The translations under genes and the position numbers were made by a program. Positions 1 to 8,941 of a DNA stretch of 14,633 bases are shown here, in pieces. A model generated the notes under the pieces. It was not told where the DNA came from and made no database searches. It worked only from the letters and a program-made list of their open reading frames with translations. The stretch's first letter is position 1. Each line of letters begins with the position of its first letter. This DNA comes from Lacustribacter sp964460315 (GTDB lineage: Bacteria; Pseudomonadota; Gammaproteobacteria; Burkholderiales; Burkholderiaceae_A). The stretch covers positions 1 through 14,633 of the forward strand of contig CAYWPQ010000033.1 of the NCBI GenBank assembly GCA_964460315.1, in the 5' to 3' direction.

Positions 1-1230
1 AAACTTGCCGCTGGTGATGTCCACCTGACCGCCGCCGAAATTCACCGCGTAGAGGCCACGATCGAGCGAGGCGACGATCTCTTGGGGGTCGTCCCGGCCG
101 GCCAGCATGTAGGTGTTGGTCATGCGCGGCATGGGCAGGTGGGCATACGATTCGCGTCGGCCATTGCCCGTGGGCGCAACTTTCATCAGTCGGGCGTTGA
201 GCGAATCCTGGATGTAGCCGCGCAAGATGCCGTCTTCAATCAACACCGTGCACTGGGTGGCCTGACCTTCGTCATCAATATTCAGCGAGCCCCGCCGGTC
301 AGCAAGTGTTCCGTCGTCCACCACGGTCACACCCTTGGCAGCCACCTGCTGGCCAATTCGTCCAGCGAAAGCAGACGATCCTTTTCGATTGAAGTCACCC
401 TCAAGGCCATGGCCCACCGCTTCGTGCAAAAGAACGCCTGGCCAACCGGGCCCAAGCACGACGGGCATGGTGCCCGCGGGTGCGGGGCGTGATTCCAAAT
501 TCACCAAGGCCTGCCGAACCGCTTCATTCACATAATGTTCAATCAGGGTGTCGGTGAACATCAAGAGATTCTGTCGACCACCGCCACCGCTTGAGCCCTG
601 CTCTCTTCGGCCAGCCTGCTCCACAATGACCGAAACGGAAAGCCGCACAAGCGGGCGAACATCGGCGGCCATCACCCCGTCGCTGCGCATGACCATGACC
701 ACGTCGTATTCACCTGCCAACGACGCCATCACCTGGGTCACCCGGCGATCCTTCGCCCGGGCCAGACGTTCCACACGGCCAAGAAGATCCACCTTGTCTT
801 GTGAACTTAATGCCGCGAGAGGGTCGAAGTCGCCATACAAAATCGTGGGCGGCACAGAAAGCTTGGCCGAGGCCGAAGGTTTCACTTTGGCGGACTGCCC
901 TGCCCGGGCAATGGCACGCGTGGTGACTGCTGCCTCGCGCAGGGCCTGCGGGCTGAGAACATCGGAATAGGCGAAGGCGGTTTTGTCGCCGCTCACGGCG
1001 CGAACACCCACACCCTGGTCAATCGAGAAGCTTCCACTTTTCACGATGCCTTCATCCAAGCTCCAGGCTTCGGAACGGGTGTATTGAAAGTAGAGATCAG
1101 CGAAGTCCACGCGATGCTGAAAGATATCCCCAAGCGCACCGTGAAGGTGTTGCTCAGTCAGGCCGTAAGGCTCAAGCAACAAAGACTGGGCGGTGCCCAA
1201 TGCGGCGATGGCGGCGTCAGCTGGCTTCAT
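1..1230 (-). CDS. tldD: Metalloprotease TldD, 3' end beyond the window
   Basis: The reverse strand from the ATG at 1230 stays open for 410 codons to the window edge. E. coli TldD is about 481 residues, so roughly the last 70 are missing. The protein has the TldD metal-binding signature HEAVGH at residues 269-274, followed by GLEGDFNRKG, and a preceding glycine-rich RREQGSSGGGGRQN stretch typical of the family. TldD is the catalytic partner in the TldD/TldE heterodimer, a cytosolic zinc protease that degrades unfolded peptides and matures peptide substrates such as microcin B17. TldE is not in this window. The ATG overlaps the stop codon of the upstream amidase gene as ATGA (1227-1230), so translation is probably coupled; a weak GGAA lies 8 nt upstream. 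It is the last visible gene of a yhdP-amidase-tldD operon. Identity is secure; only the C-terminus is unseen. Confidence 0.95.
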   Translation of the reverse strand, partial: MKPADAAIAALGTAQSLLLEPYGLTEQHLHGALGDIFQHRVDFADLYFQYTRSEAWSLDEGIVKSGSFSIDQGVGVRAVSGDKTAFAYSDVLSPQALREAAVTTRAIARAGQSAKVKPSASAKLSVPPTILYGDFDPLAALSSQDKVDLLGRVERLARAKDRRVTQVMASLAGEYDVVMVMRSDGVMAADVRPLVRLSVSVIVEQAGRREQGSSGGGGRQNLLMFTDTLIEHYVNEAVRQALVNLESRPAPAGTMPVVLGPGWPGVLLHEAVGHGLEGDFNRKGSSAFAGRIGQQVAAKGVTVVDDGTLADRRGSLNIDDEGQATQCTVLIEDGILRGYIQDSLNARLMKVAPTGNGRRESYAHLPMPRMTNTYMLAGRDDPQEIVASLDRGLYAVNFGGGQVDITSGKF

Positions 1231-2060
1231 GAACGGGTTCCAATGACTCGATGATTAAGAGCCGGTAAGTTTAGGCGAATCTCTTGCATCCGATGGTGGT
1301 CAACCTCACCCATCACCAGGCCTTCGCCTTCAGCCTGCTGGTCGACAATCTCACCCCATGGATCCACCAGCATGCTCTGGCCCCAGGTGCGCCTGCCGTT
1401 TTCATGGGTTCCCCCTTGCGCGCTGGCCAGCACATAGCACTGGTTTTCAACCGCGCGTGCGCGAATGAGAAGTTCCCAGTGGGCTCGGCCCGTGGTGTAG
1501 GTGAAGGCTGCGGGCATGACAATCAGATCAAGCGGGGCCGTGGCGCCAAGATTTCGGTAGAGCTCTGGAAAGCGAAGGTCGTAACAGACCGATAAGGCGG
1601 TGCGTCCGGCAATGGTGTCCACCGCCACGGGCTGACTGCCTGGGGTGATGGTCTTGGCTTCGTTGTAGCTTTCTTGACCCCGGGTGAAGGCAAAGAGATG
1701 AATTTTGTCGTAACGGGCAACCTGCTGCCCCTGCGGATCAAACACCAGAACCGAGTTACGAACATGGTCGGGTGATTCATCAACCAGAGGAACAGTGCCG
1801 CCAACAATCCAGACCTTGTGCCTGGCCGCCGCCTCCGACAAAGCCCGTTGAATGGGTGACTCCGCACCCAGGCCGTGCGGTTCACGCACCCTGACCTTGT
1901 CCGTCTCGTTGCCCATGATGCAAAAGTACTCGGGCAAGAGAACAAGCTTGGCGCCACGCAACGCAGCCTGCCCCACCCAGTGCTGCATGCGCTGCAGATT
2001 GTCCTCAACCCGAGGCGTGCTCACCATTTGCACCGACGCAACAAGAACTTGCTCTGACAT
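1227..2060 (-). CDS. Carbon-nitrogen hydrolase (Nit1-like, probable deaminated glutathione amidase)
   Basis: The product has 277 residues and spans the whole nitrilase fold. The catalytic Glu-Lys-Cys triad is visible as E44 (LLPEYF), K119 (YDKIHLF) and C159 (SVCYDLRFPE). The KIHLF and CYDLRFPELYR contexts fit the Nit1/NitFhit branch, whose members hydrolyse deaminated glutathione to alpha-ketoglutarate and cysteinylglycine, a metabolite-repair reaction in the cytosol. An omega-amidase (Nit2-like) role is the main alternative, and the sequence alone does not settle the substrate. The gene starts 8 bp after yhdP. Its Shine-Dalgarno GAGGTG (2065-2070) partly overlaps the yhdP stop codon, and its own stop overlaps the tldD start. 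The yhdP-nit-tldD order is one I know from Burkholderiales. Confidence 0.9.
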   Translation of the reverse strand: MSEQVLVASVQMVSTPRVEDNLQRMQHWVGQAALRGAKLVLLPEYFCIMGNETDKVRVREPHGLGAESPIQRALSEAAARHKVWIVGGTVPLVDESPDHVRNSVLVFDPQGQQVARYDKIHLFAFTRGQESYNEAKTITPGSQPVAVDTIAGRTALSVCYDLRFPELYRNLGATAPLDLIVMPAAFTYTTGRAHWELLIRARAVENQCYVLASAQGGTHENGRRTWGQSMLVDPWGEIVDQQAEGEGLVMGEVDHHRMQEIRLNLPALNHRVIGTRS

Positions 2061-2064
2061 GAAT

Positions 2065-2070
2065 CACCTC
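2065..2070 (-). promoter_or_regulatory. Ribosome binding site of the amidase gene, overlapping the yhdP stop codon
   Basis: On the minus strand GAGGTG lies 4 nt upstream of the ATG at 2060, with the AGG core 6 nt away. Two of its bases (2069-2070) are also part of the yhdP TGA at 2069-2071. A ribosome terminating on yhdP would sit on this site, which suggests translational coupling and supports the 2060 start. Confidence 0.7.
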
Positions 2071-5000
2071 ACTTTGAATCAGTTCCGTCGGCCGGGTCCG
2101 ACGAGCGCATCTCTTGACGGCTGCTGTCGATCTGCCGCTTCACAGGTGTCACCACCGGCTCATCCCAGCGGCCCGTGACCTGGTATTCGTAGGAAAGAAT
2201 TTCTCGAACGGGGTTGCGCAACACATACTGAGCCAGGAAAGCGCCAAGGCCGACTGCCGGATTCACCAAGGCGGCATAACCCAGCGACGCCAGGCCCGCA
2301 TTCACCTCCGGCAAAACCAAAACACGAAGGCTTTGGGTTTCATCGCGCAGGTTGGCCGAACCCTCAAGAAGCACAGAGGCCTGCACGCCAATGATGCGAA
2401 GGTTCTGCGTGCTGGCCTGGCCGCTCAAGAATTCCAGGTTGCCTCGGATGCGTTCATAGGTAAAGCCTTCTGAAAAGACATCGCGAAAATCAAGCTTGAT
2501 ACGACGTGTCAGAGACTGCAGGTTCACCACGCCAATCAGTCGGGCAAGCCCTGGTTCTGTTTTGAGAAATTGGCCCTGCTCAAGATCAAGTTTTAATGTG
2601 CCGCTTAACGCCGCACCTGAAAATTCAAGGGGCGAGCCCGGCCAAAGCAGGCGGCCTTCAATCTCACCCTTGGTGTCGCGAACCACCCCGGGATAGCCGG
2701 AACGTTTCAGAAAGGCGCCGGCATTCGAAATCTTAAGCTTCAAATCAAGCGTGGTTCTTGACCTTGGCGCGCCCTTGGCCGGTGATGCAAACATCGACCA
2801 CTGCCCTTTGCCCGTTAGGGTTGCGTCGGAATTCATCATGGTGAACTGCTCAACATTCCACGCCCGATTGGTCACATCGGGTGAGGCCTCAAGTTCTAGT
2901 CGACCCCAGCGACGTTCCCCCACACGAAAATCGCTGATTTCCAAATTCACCCGCGGCCAGCTCTGCGCCACCGATTCAGAGGGGGCGGTGGCGTTGTCCT
3001 GATCGTTCGACTGAGGCCGCTCGAGCCACAGCCTGGAAAGCTTGGCCTGAAGCAGCGGGCTCTGCTGACGGCCCTGAGGGCTCGTCACCAAGTTCGCCTG
3101 GTGTTGCCGGGCAGGGAGCCAACGAATCTGGCCGGCCGCCGTGGGTGACTCAAGATCAATCAAGGTTTCGCGTTGGTCGCCACCCACACGACGAATGGCG
3201 GCATTTAAATTGGGTTGATTGGTTCGAACCTTCCATGACTGAGACCCCGACGACTGATCAAGGCTTACTGACATGGCCCAGGAGCCCGTCGCCGACTTGC
3301 GAAGTGGCGAAGGAAGCGTGCTGGTAAGGCCCACAAGATCGCTATTGATTACTGCGGTGATTCCTGAACCCGAGGTTTTGATCGAAGCTCGATAAGCCGT
3401 TTGGCCCGACAGGCGGCCTTCGATCGACGGGCCAAGGCTTTCAGCAACCCAACGCTCAAGGCCCCTTGCCTGAGCCTGGCCTTGGATTTCAATCGGATGC
3501 TGATGCACCGATGCGCCCTCTCGTTTGCTGACTTGAATGGGGCCGCCAAGTGCCTGGCCTTGGAGCTCCAGAGACTCAAGGCCACGACGGGTCATGGATG
3601 CCGAGCCTGAACTTAAGGTGATCACAGGAAAGTTCTTGGAATAACGGAACTCGCCCTTGCCCAGACGAAGATTGGCATTCACCTTGGAATTCTTGCTCTC
3701 TGTCAGATCAAGCGCCATGGAAAGCGCAAGCGTTGCCGCCCCGCGTCCTGACATCTCTGAGGTGATGCCATCCAGCTGAGTGAGCAACGGCGATTGATTC
3801 ACACCGTCAATCAGGTTTTGGAAATCACCGGAGAGTTCGCCCTTGATGTTCAGAATCGGATGCCATGCATTCAGATCCTCCACAGAGGCTGTCACACCGC
3901 TTAAGGCAAGCCGACTCATCTCTGCACTCGTTGCTTGCAGGCGAAACTGCTGTCGCTCGAAGGTGACATCCGCGTTCACCTTACTGATCTCTGGCCAGCC
4001 GGGTGCAGGCCTGATGCGGCCATCCGCCGTCTTGGCTTTCACCCAGAAGACCCCTTGCGCGGGATCGCGAAAGGGGAAGTCGGCAAGCTGGCCTTGGAGT
4101 TTGTATTCACCCGTGTAGGGTTTGGAATCCAGCAGTGAATTCGTGATCCATGTCCGGGTGTAAGGCCCCACCGACCATGGAAGATAAACATGGATTCGCG
4201 AAGGGCTGGCCCGAAGAATTTTCCCAGTGAGGTCAACTTCGCCTGCGCCCTGACCCGCCCATCGGTATGTGCCCTTTGTCGCCACCGAGAGATCAGCATT
4301 GCTTAGGGCCACTTCACGAATGCTGAGGTTAAGTTCGGGGCGTCGATCACTGCCTTCCGCCGCAAAGAGGTCTTGCGATGTCCAGTGTGCCCTTGCCTCG
4401 AGGGTGTCGAATGAAAAATCTTTTGTCGGAAACACCTTGGGGAAGCTCAGCTGAACCTGGCGGCTGTTGATCTGAATTTCTCCGCCACCCTCCGTCGCTT
4501 TCACTGAGCCAGAGACGCCTTGGGCACCCGGCCTCGTGCCACCGGCCTGAAGGGCCAGATTCGAGAAATCCGACTCCAAGGCAAAGCTTTGGATGACGCC
4601 CAGCGATTCACGCCAGCGAAGTTCGAACTGGCTGAGTTCCCCACGAGGCTGAAGTTCATCCATCGCTTGAAGCCAAGGCGGCGGTAACGGCAGTCGGCTC
4701 ATGAGCCAGATGCCTGAATTCAAGTTCAGGCTTTTTGAGTCCACACGCACCGAGGTGCTGTCGCCCGCCTGATTCTGTTCAACTTCGACTCGGGCCGAGG
4801 GAATCGACAAGGAATCAGGAAGGCCTGCGGCCGTCAATTTCAAATCGCTGACATGAATTGTTTGGCGCAGGGCCGAGATCTCGCTCTCAATCTTTCCAGT
4901 CATCGCCTGAAATTTCAGCGGCGGCCGAGTCCTCCCCCACTGCATGGCCACATCGTTGAGATCGACCTCAAGCTCGAGGTGATCAATCGTGGCTTCGTCA

Positions 5001-5851
5001 ATGGTCACGCTGGCCTTCAGTGCGCCCTGCCCCGAGAGAACCTGCGCCCGAAAGGCCTTAGGCAGGTGAATAAAGTCAAAAAGGCGAGATAGATCCACCC
5101 GGGTGAAGGCCACATCGGCCTTGCCCACCCAGCGGCTCAAATCGGCGGCCGAGCCAAAGACAGAATGGCGAAACTTTCCATCCAAACGAAACCGATCACC
5201 AAGACTTGCATCCGGTGTGGCCTGCAGCTTCCAGCGATGGGAGATAAGAAAATTATTCATCGATGCCGACACTGACGACAACGATGTGCTTTTCTGTCTT
5301 GCGGCGTCACGCCACACCAAACTGGCGTCGTCCAGGCTGAAGCCCCCCTGGCGCAAAAGCCAGGTCAGCGTTCGGCTTTCACCTTCCGATGTGTCCGGCG
5401 TCAATCCCGCAAACGAGAGCAAACCGCTGGTCTGACGCTCCACCACGATTCGCGGACTTTGCAGATGAATCTGACTGAATACAGGCTGCTGATGCCAGAG
5501 TGCGGTGATGGATCGAAGCCCAAGAACCGCCTGAATTTCTTTCACCTCCAGGGTGCGCTCGCCTTTGGCAGAATAAAACTCAAGCTGTGTAAGACGAATG
5601 CGCGGCGTCCATGGATTGGCCCAATCGGCCACCACCGGGCCCGCTTGAAGCGTGACCCCGCGCAGAGAAAGGCTCTGTGAAAAAACTGCCTTGGCCTGCT
5701 CGGCCCATTGCGGCACCGAGGGCCAGACCCAGATCCGAACCACCAACAGCAACGCCACCCACCCCAGCGCTAACACCAGCAACAAACCAAGCGCCAGGCG
5801 TATCCATCGTCGATAAGAAGGTTTAATTCGGGCAAGCCCTTGCGTTAGCAT
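2069..5851 (-). CDS. yhdP: YhdP family AsmA-like phospholipid transporter
   Basis: This is a very large inner-membrane-anchored periplasmic protein of the AsmA-like superfamily (TIGR02099/YhdP). E. coli YhdP helps carry phospholipid from the inner to the outer membrane. From the ATG at 5851 it has 1260 residues, close to the 1266 of E. coli YhdP. A basic N-terminus (RIKPSYRRWIR) precedes one hydrophobic segment at about residues 18-40; the rest is beta-rich repeat sequence. The central family hallmark, an ADFPF segment around residue 592 followed by GVFWVKAK and PAPGWPEI, is present. So is the conserved C-terminal block with LDFRDVF (D1121), GFTYERIRGN and Y.VTGRWDEPVV. The frame stays open to 5920 (23 more codons, with AGGG 6 nt upstream), but that start would overlap glnE and push the membrane segment inward, so I prefer 5851. 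It is the first gene of the yhdP-amidase-tldD operon. Confidence 0.92.
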   Translation of the reverse strand: MLTQGLARIKPSYRRWIRLALGLLLVLALGWVALLLVVRIWVWPSVPQWAEQAKAVFSQSLSLRGVTLQAGPVVADWANPWTPRIRLTQLEFYSAKGERTLEVKEIQAVLGLRSITALWHQQPVFSQIHLQSPRIVVERQTSGLLSFAGLTPDTSEGESRTLTWLLRQGGFSLDDASLVWRDAARQKSTSLSSVSASMNNFLISHRWKLQATPDASLGDRFRLDGKFRHSVFGSAADLSRWVGKADVAFTRVDLSRLFDFIHLPKAFRAQVLSGQGALKASVTIDEATIDHLELEVDLNDVAMQWGRTRPPLKFQAMTGKIESEISALRQTIHVSDLKLTAAGLPDSLSIPSARVEVEQNQAGDSTSVRVDSKSLNLNSGIWLMSRLPLPPPWLQAMDELQPRGELSQFELRWRESLGVIQSFALESDFSNLALQAGGTRPGAQGVSGSVKATEGGGEIQINSRQVQLSFPKVFPTKDFSFDTLEARAHWTSQDLFAAEGSDRRPELNLSIREVALSNADLSVATKGTYRWAGQGAGEVDLTGKILRASPSRIHVYLPWSVGPYTRTWITNSLLDSKPYTGEYKLQGQLADFPFRDPAQGVFWVKAKTADGRIRPAPGWPEISKVNADVTFERQQFRLQATSAEMSRLALSGVTASVEDLNAWHPILNIKGELSGDFQNLIDGVNQSPLLTQLDGITSEMSGRGAATLALSMALDLTESKNSKVNANLRLGKGEFRYSKNFPVITLSSGSASMTRRGLESLELQGQALGGPIQVSKREGASVHQHPIEIQGQAQARGLERWVAESLGPSIEGRLSGQTAYRASIKTSGSGITAVINSDLVGLTSTLPSPLRKSATGSWAMSVSLDQSSGSQSWKVRTNQPNLNAAIRRVGGDQRETLIDLESPTAAGQIRWLPARQHQANLVTSPQGRQQSPLLQAKLSRLWLERPQSNDQDNATAPSESVAQSWPRVNLEISDFRVGERRWGRLELEASPDVTNRAWNVEQFTMMNSDATLTGKGQWSMFASPAKGAPRSRTTLDLKLKISNAGAFLKRSGYPGVVRDTKGEIEGRLLWPGSPLEFSGAALSGTLKLDLEQGQFLKTEPGLARLIGVVNLQSLTRRIKLDFRDVFSEGFTYERIRGNLEFLSGQASTQNLRIIGVQASVLLEGSANLRDETQSLRVLVLPEVNAGLASLGYAALVNPAVGLGAFLAQYVLRNPVREILSYEYQVTGRWDEPVVTPVKRQIDSSRQEMRSSDPADGTDSK

Positions 5852-5854
5852 GGA

Positions 5855-5860
5855 TAGAAT
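5855..5860 (+). promoter_or_regulatory. Possible -10 element for glnE
   Basis: TAGAAT matches the sigma-70 -10 consensus at 5 of 6 positions and lies 22 nt before the preferred glnE start at 5883. I see no convincing -35 at 16-18 bp spacing, so this is a weak call. If it is used, the ATG at 5850 would lie upstream of the transcript start. Confidence 0.3.
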
Positions 5861-5868
5861 TCTTGCAC

Positions 5869-5873
5869 AGGAA
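5869..5873 (+). promoter_or_regulatory. Ribosome binding site deciding the glnE start
   Basis: AGGAA lies 9 nt upstream of the ATG at 5883. The earlier in-frame ATG at 5850 has no Shine-Dalgarno and overlaps the yhdP start codon as CATG. This favours translation from 5883. Confidence 0.5.
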
Positions 5874-5882
5874 CGCCTCTTG

Positions 5883-8621
5883 ATGCCCTCGTTTAGCGCA
5901 CCACAAGACCCGAATTTCATGCCTCACCCTGCGTATCAGGCAGCACTTGCGCACTCTGCCTTCGCCCAACGTGTTCTGCCTCGGCTTTTTGAAAGCAACC
6001 AGCTTCTCGATATCGACCTCCCCCTGGACGCTGAGCGTCTAGCCCAGCACTTTCAAAAAGTCTGGCCACAGGCGGACCCGCGTTCCGAAAACGGTGCTGA
6101 AGCCATTCCCGCCCAGCTGCGTCAGTTTCGAAACAGCGTCGTGCTGGCCATCATGGCCCGTGATCTGTCCGGGCTTGCCAGCTTTGATGAAACCCTTGAG
6201 GCCATCACGGCCCTAGCCGACTTCACCATCAATGCTGCCTACCAAACCGCCATGACCCATGCGATTCGTCAGCATGGCATTCCAAGGGACCCAAGCGGTC
6301 AGCCCCAAGACTTGCTGATCGTGGGCATGGGTAAGCTCGGTGGGCGAGAGCTCAATGTCTCGTCGGATGTCGATCTGATCTACGTCTTTAGCGAAGAGGG
6401 CGACACCGACGCCAGTACGCCAGGTTCAAAATCCATCGACACCAACACCTTTTTCACCAAGGTTGGCCGTCGCATCGCCGCACTCTTGGGCGAGGTGACC
6501 GCCGATGGCATGGTGTTTCGTGTGGACCTTCGACTGCGCCCAAACGGCGATTCGGGGCCCTTGGCGGTCAGCCTTGGCATGCTCGAGGAATACTTCATTG
6601 TTCAGGGCCGTGAATGGGAACGTTACGCATGGGTGAAGTCCCGGGTGACCAACCAGGCGCGGGTCCAAGAGCCCGAGGCATTCGCGCGTTCGGTCCGTGA
6701 TCTTCACGATGTGGTTCGCCCCTTCGTGTTTCGCCGTTACCTTGACTTCAATGTGCTCTCCGCGCTTCGCGAGCTGCACAGCCAGATCCGTCAAGAGGCT
6801 GCGCGCCGTGCAATGAATCGAGAATCCCACATGGCCGGCGAGCATGATCCCGTGGATGTGAAGCTTGGCCCAGGGGGCATCCGCGAGGTTGAATTCATCG
6901 CTCAGCTTTTTCAGCTCATTCGAGGCGGAAAAGAAGAGCCACTTCGTGCACGCGGAACCCGAGAGATTCTTGACTACCTTGCGCAATCTGGGCGGCTCGA
7001 GCCGTCCGAGGTCAGCGAGCTTCAGGAAGCCTATCGCTTCTGGAGAAACCTTGAACATCGGCTGCAGTATCTAGAAGACGCGCAGACCCATGTCATGCCC
7101 GGCAAGCTGGAGGTGATCGAACACCTTGCCCGGTCCATGGGCTTTGATGATGCCAAGCTTTTTATTCAAAAGCTTGAGGCCACGCAGCAACTGGTTCGAG
7201 ATTCCTTCGAGCGGCTGTTTACTGGGATGAATGCCGATGCAGCTCAAGAGCCCGAGCGCAAAGAAACCAAGCTTGAACGGCTACTTGCCAGGGCTCAGGT
7301 CATGGCCCAGGAAACCCAGAACCCTGAAGAAACTCTGAGCCGGCTAACTCAGCTGCTGGAAAGTGTCGGGCGGCGTGCGTCCTACCTTGCTTTGTTTGAC
7401 GAATATCCCTTCGCCTTTTCAAGGGTGGCTCAGGTGGTGAGCGCATCGGCCTGGGCGGCCGACTATCTGCGTAAGCACCCGATTGTTTTGGATGAACTTC
7501 TGGACGCAAGGTCGCTTGCCAACCCACCCGACGCCGAGGCCTTTAAGGCCGAGCTTCAGATGCGAGTGAGCGAGGCTGTGAACAACGGCGTGCCCGATAT
7601 CGAACGTCAGATGGACGCCCTGCGTGAGGTGCATCACGCCCACCTTTTTCGTCTGCTGGTGCAAGATCTTGACGGACGCTGGAAGGTGGAAGAGCTTTCA
7701 GACCACCTCTCCGCCATGGCGGATGCCCTGCTTGACGTCACGCTGCATGCGGCCTGGCAGACCATCACCAAGCGGCACTGCGAGACACCAAGGTTTGCCA
7801 TCATTGCCTATGGTCGGCTGGGTGGAAAAGAGCTGGGTTATGCCTCGGATCTGGATCTGATCTTTCTCTACGACGACCCACATGAGCTTGCGCCTGAAAA
7901 CTATGCGCGATTTGCTCAACGCATCAATGTCTGGCTTTCAACCGCCACATCGGCCGGCACACTCTTTGAGATTGATCTACGGCTGAGGCCCAATGGCAAT
8001 GCCGGTCTTTTGGTGACCGCACTCGATGGATTCATCCGCTACCAGACCGAGCATGCCTGGGTCTGGGAACATCAGGCGCTCACCCGGGCGCGTTTTTGTG
8101 CCGGTGATCCGATTATTGGACAAGCTTTTGAGAACGAGCGAGATCGGATTCTTCGGCTTGAGCGGCCTGTCCATGCCTTGCTTGAAGAGGTCTTGGCCAT
8201 GCGTCAGAAGATGCATGAAGGCCATCCGAATGATTCCGATCAGTTCGACCTGAAGCATGACCAAGGGGGAATGGTCGACATTGAGTTTATTGTCCAGACC
8301 CTGGTGCTGCGGTTCAGCCATCAGCATCCTCGGCTGACGGGGAATCTTGGCAACATTGCACTGCTTCGCATGGCCGGTGAACTGGGGCTGATTGATTCCA
8401 GTCTTGCGGAAGCGGCGGGTAATGCCTATCGCGACTATCGACGTCAGCAGCATGCTGAACGACTGGCCGGTGCGAAGTCAGCGCGCGTCAACCCGGATGA
8501 TTGGCAGATGCCCCGGGACGCCGTGATTCGCTTATGGCAACAGGTATTTGGAGAGGCTCCGGCAACGATTCGCGACCTGCAAACCATTCACGAAAGCCAT
8601 CGTGTCCCGTTGGGCCACTAA
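5883..8621 (+). CDS. glnE: Bifunctional glutamine synthetase adenylyltransferase / adenylyl-removing enzyme
   Basis: GlnE adds AMP to glutamine synthetase, or removes it, under control of PII and glutamine, and so sets ammonia assimilation. From 5883 the protein has 912 residues (E. coli 946) and both halves are intact. The N-terminal adenylyl-removing nucleotidyltransferase domain has GMGKLGGREL from residue 148 and the metal-binding pair D162/D164 (SSDVDLIYVF), then KLGPGGIREVEFI. The C-terminal adenylylating domain has YGRLGGKELG from residue 643 and D656/D658 (ASDLDLIFLYDD), then DQGGMVDIEFI. An ATG at 5850 would add 11 residues but lacks a ribosome binding site. The gene is divergent from yhdP with only 31 bp between the chosen starts. 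Its TAA overlaps the azlD stop on the other strand. No frameshift or missing motif is seen. Confidence 0.96.
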   Translation: MPSFSAPQDPNFMPHPAYQAALAHSAFAQRVLPRLFESNQLLDIDLPLDAERLAQHFQKVWPQADPRSENGAEAIPAQLRQFRNSVVLAIMARDLSGLASFDETLEAITALADFTINAAYQTAMTHAIRQHGIPRDPSGQPQDLLIVGMGKLGGRELNVSSDVDLIYVFSEEGDTDASTPGSKSIDTNTFFTKVGRRIAALLGEVTADGMVFRVDLRLRPNGDSGPLAVSLGMLEEYFIVQGREWERYAWVKSRVTNQARVQEPEAFARSVRDLHDVVRPFVFRRYLDFNVLSALRELHSQIRQEAARRAMNRESHMAGEHDPVDVKLGPGGIREVEFIAQLFQLIRGGKEEPLRARGTREILDYLAQSGRLEPSEVSELQEAYRFWRNLEHRLQYLEDAQTHVMPGKLEVIEHLARSMGFDDAKLFIQKLEATQQLVRDSFERLFTGMNADAAQEPERKETKLERLLARAQVMAQETQNPEETLSRLTQLLESVGRRASYLALFDEYPFAFSRVAQVVSASAWAADYLRKHPIVLDELLDARSLANPPDAEAFKAELQMRVSEAVNNGVPDIERQMDALREVHHAHLFRLLVQDLDGRWKVEELSDHLSAMADALLDVTLHAAWQTITKRHCETPRFAIIAYGRLGGKELGYASDLDLIFLYDDPHELAPENYARFAQRINVWLSTATSAGTLFEIDLRLRPNGNAGLLVTALDGFIRYQTEHAWVWEHQALTRARFCAGDPIIGQAFENERDRILRLERPVHALLEEVLAMRQKMHEGHPNDSDQFDLKHDQGGMVDIEFIVQTLVLRFSHQHPRLTGNLGNIALLRMAGELGLIDSSLAEAAGNAYRDYRRQQHAERLAGAKSARVNPDDWQMPRDAVIRLWQQVFGEAPATIRDLQTIHESHRVPLGH

Positions 8622-8941
8622 ATAAGCTTCACCGCCAAGAAGGCCAGCATGCCGAGACCGATGCAGGCCACCATCTGACGCGAGAACCACCAGACCGCAA
8701 TCCCTGCCGCAGCACCGATCACTTTCGGATCCAAGACACCCACAAGATGAAGATTGGCATCCAAAAGCACACTGGGCGCGATGATGGCGGCAATCGCGGC
8801 CATGGGGGCAAAACGCAGCGCACGCTGAAGCCGGTGAGGCAGATGGAAATCGCGCGGCCAGAGAATCAACAGTGTGCGCGATAGGGCCGTGGCCCCCATC
8901 AGCCCAATCATGCCAATCCAGATGTACACGTCCTGACTCAT
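8618..8941 (-). CDS. azlD: AzlD family branched-chain amino acid exporter, small subunit
   Basis: The product is 107 residues and mostly hydrophobic, with about four membrane segments. The GLMGATALSRTLLILWP start and a C-terminal segment ending in FLAVKLI are typical of AzlD. AzlD (YgaH in E. coli) pairs with AzlC (YgaZ) in the inner membrane to export valine, leucine, isoleucine and related compounds. The ATG overlaps the azlC stop as ATGA (8938-8941), and GAAGG (8949-8953) lies 7 nt upstream inside azlC. The TAG at 8618-8620 interleaves with the TAA of convergent glnE (8619-8621), leaving no room for a terminator between them. Confidence 0.88.
   Translation of the reverse strand: MSQDVYIWIGMIGLMGATALSRTLLILWPRDFHLPHRLQRALRFAPMAAIAAIIAPSVLLDANLHLVGVLDPKVIGAAAGIAVWWFSRQMVACIGLGMLAFLAVKLI

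Noticed and set aside
82..970. Plus-strand open frames of up to 140 codons across the left end
   Set aside because: They are antisense to tldD, whose minus-strand translation gives an unmistakable TldD protein with HEAVGH.
5832..5843. GCAAG-cc-CTTGC inverted repeat as a terminator or operator
   Set aside because: The arms are 5 bp, there is no U-tract, and it lies in yhdP coding sequence; too weak to call on its own.
6426..7058. 210-codon open frame on the minus strand inside glnE
   Set aside because: It lies wholly antisense to conserved GlnE domain sequence, has no recognisable family or ribosome binding site, and is expected by chance in GC-rich coding DNA.
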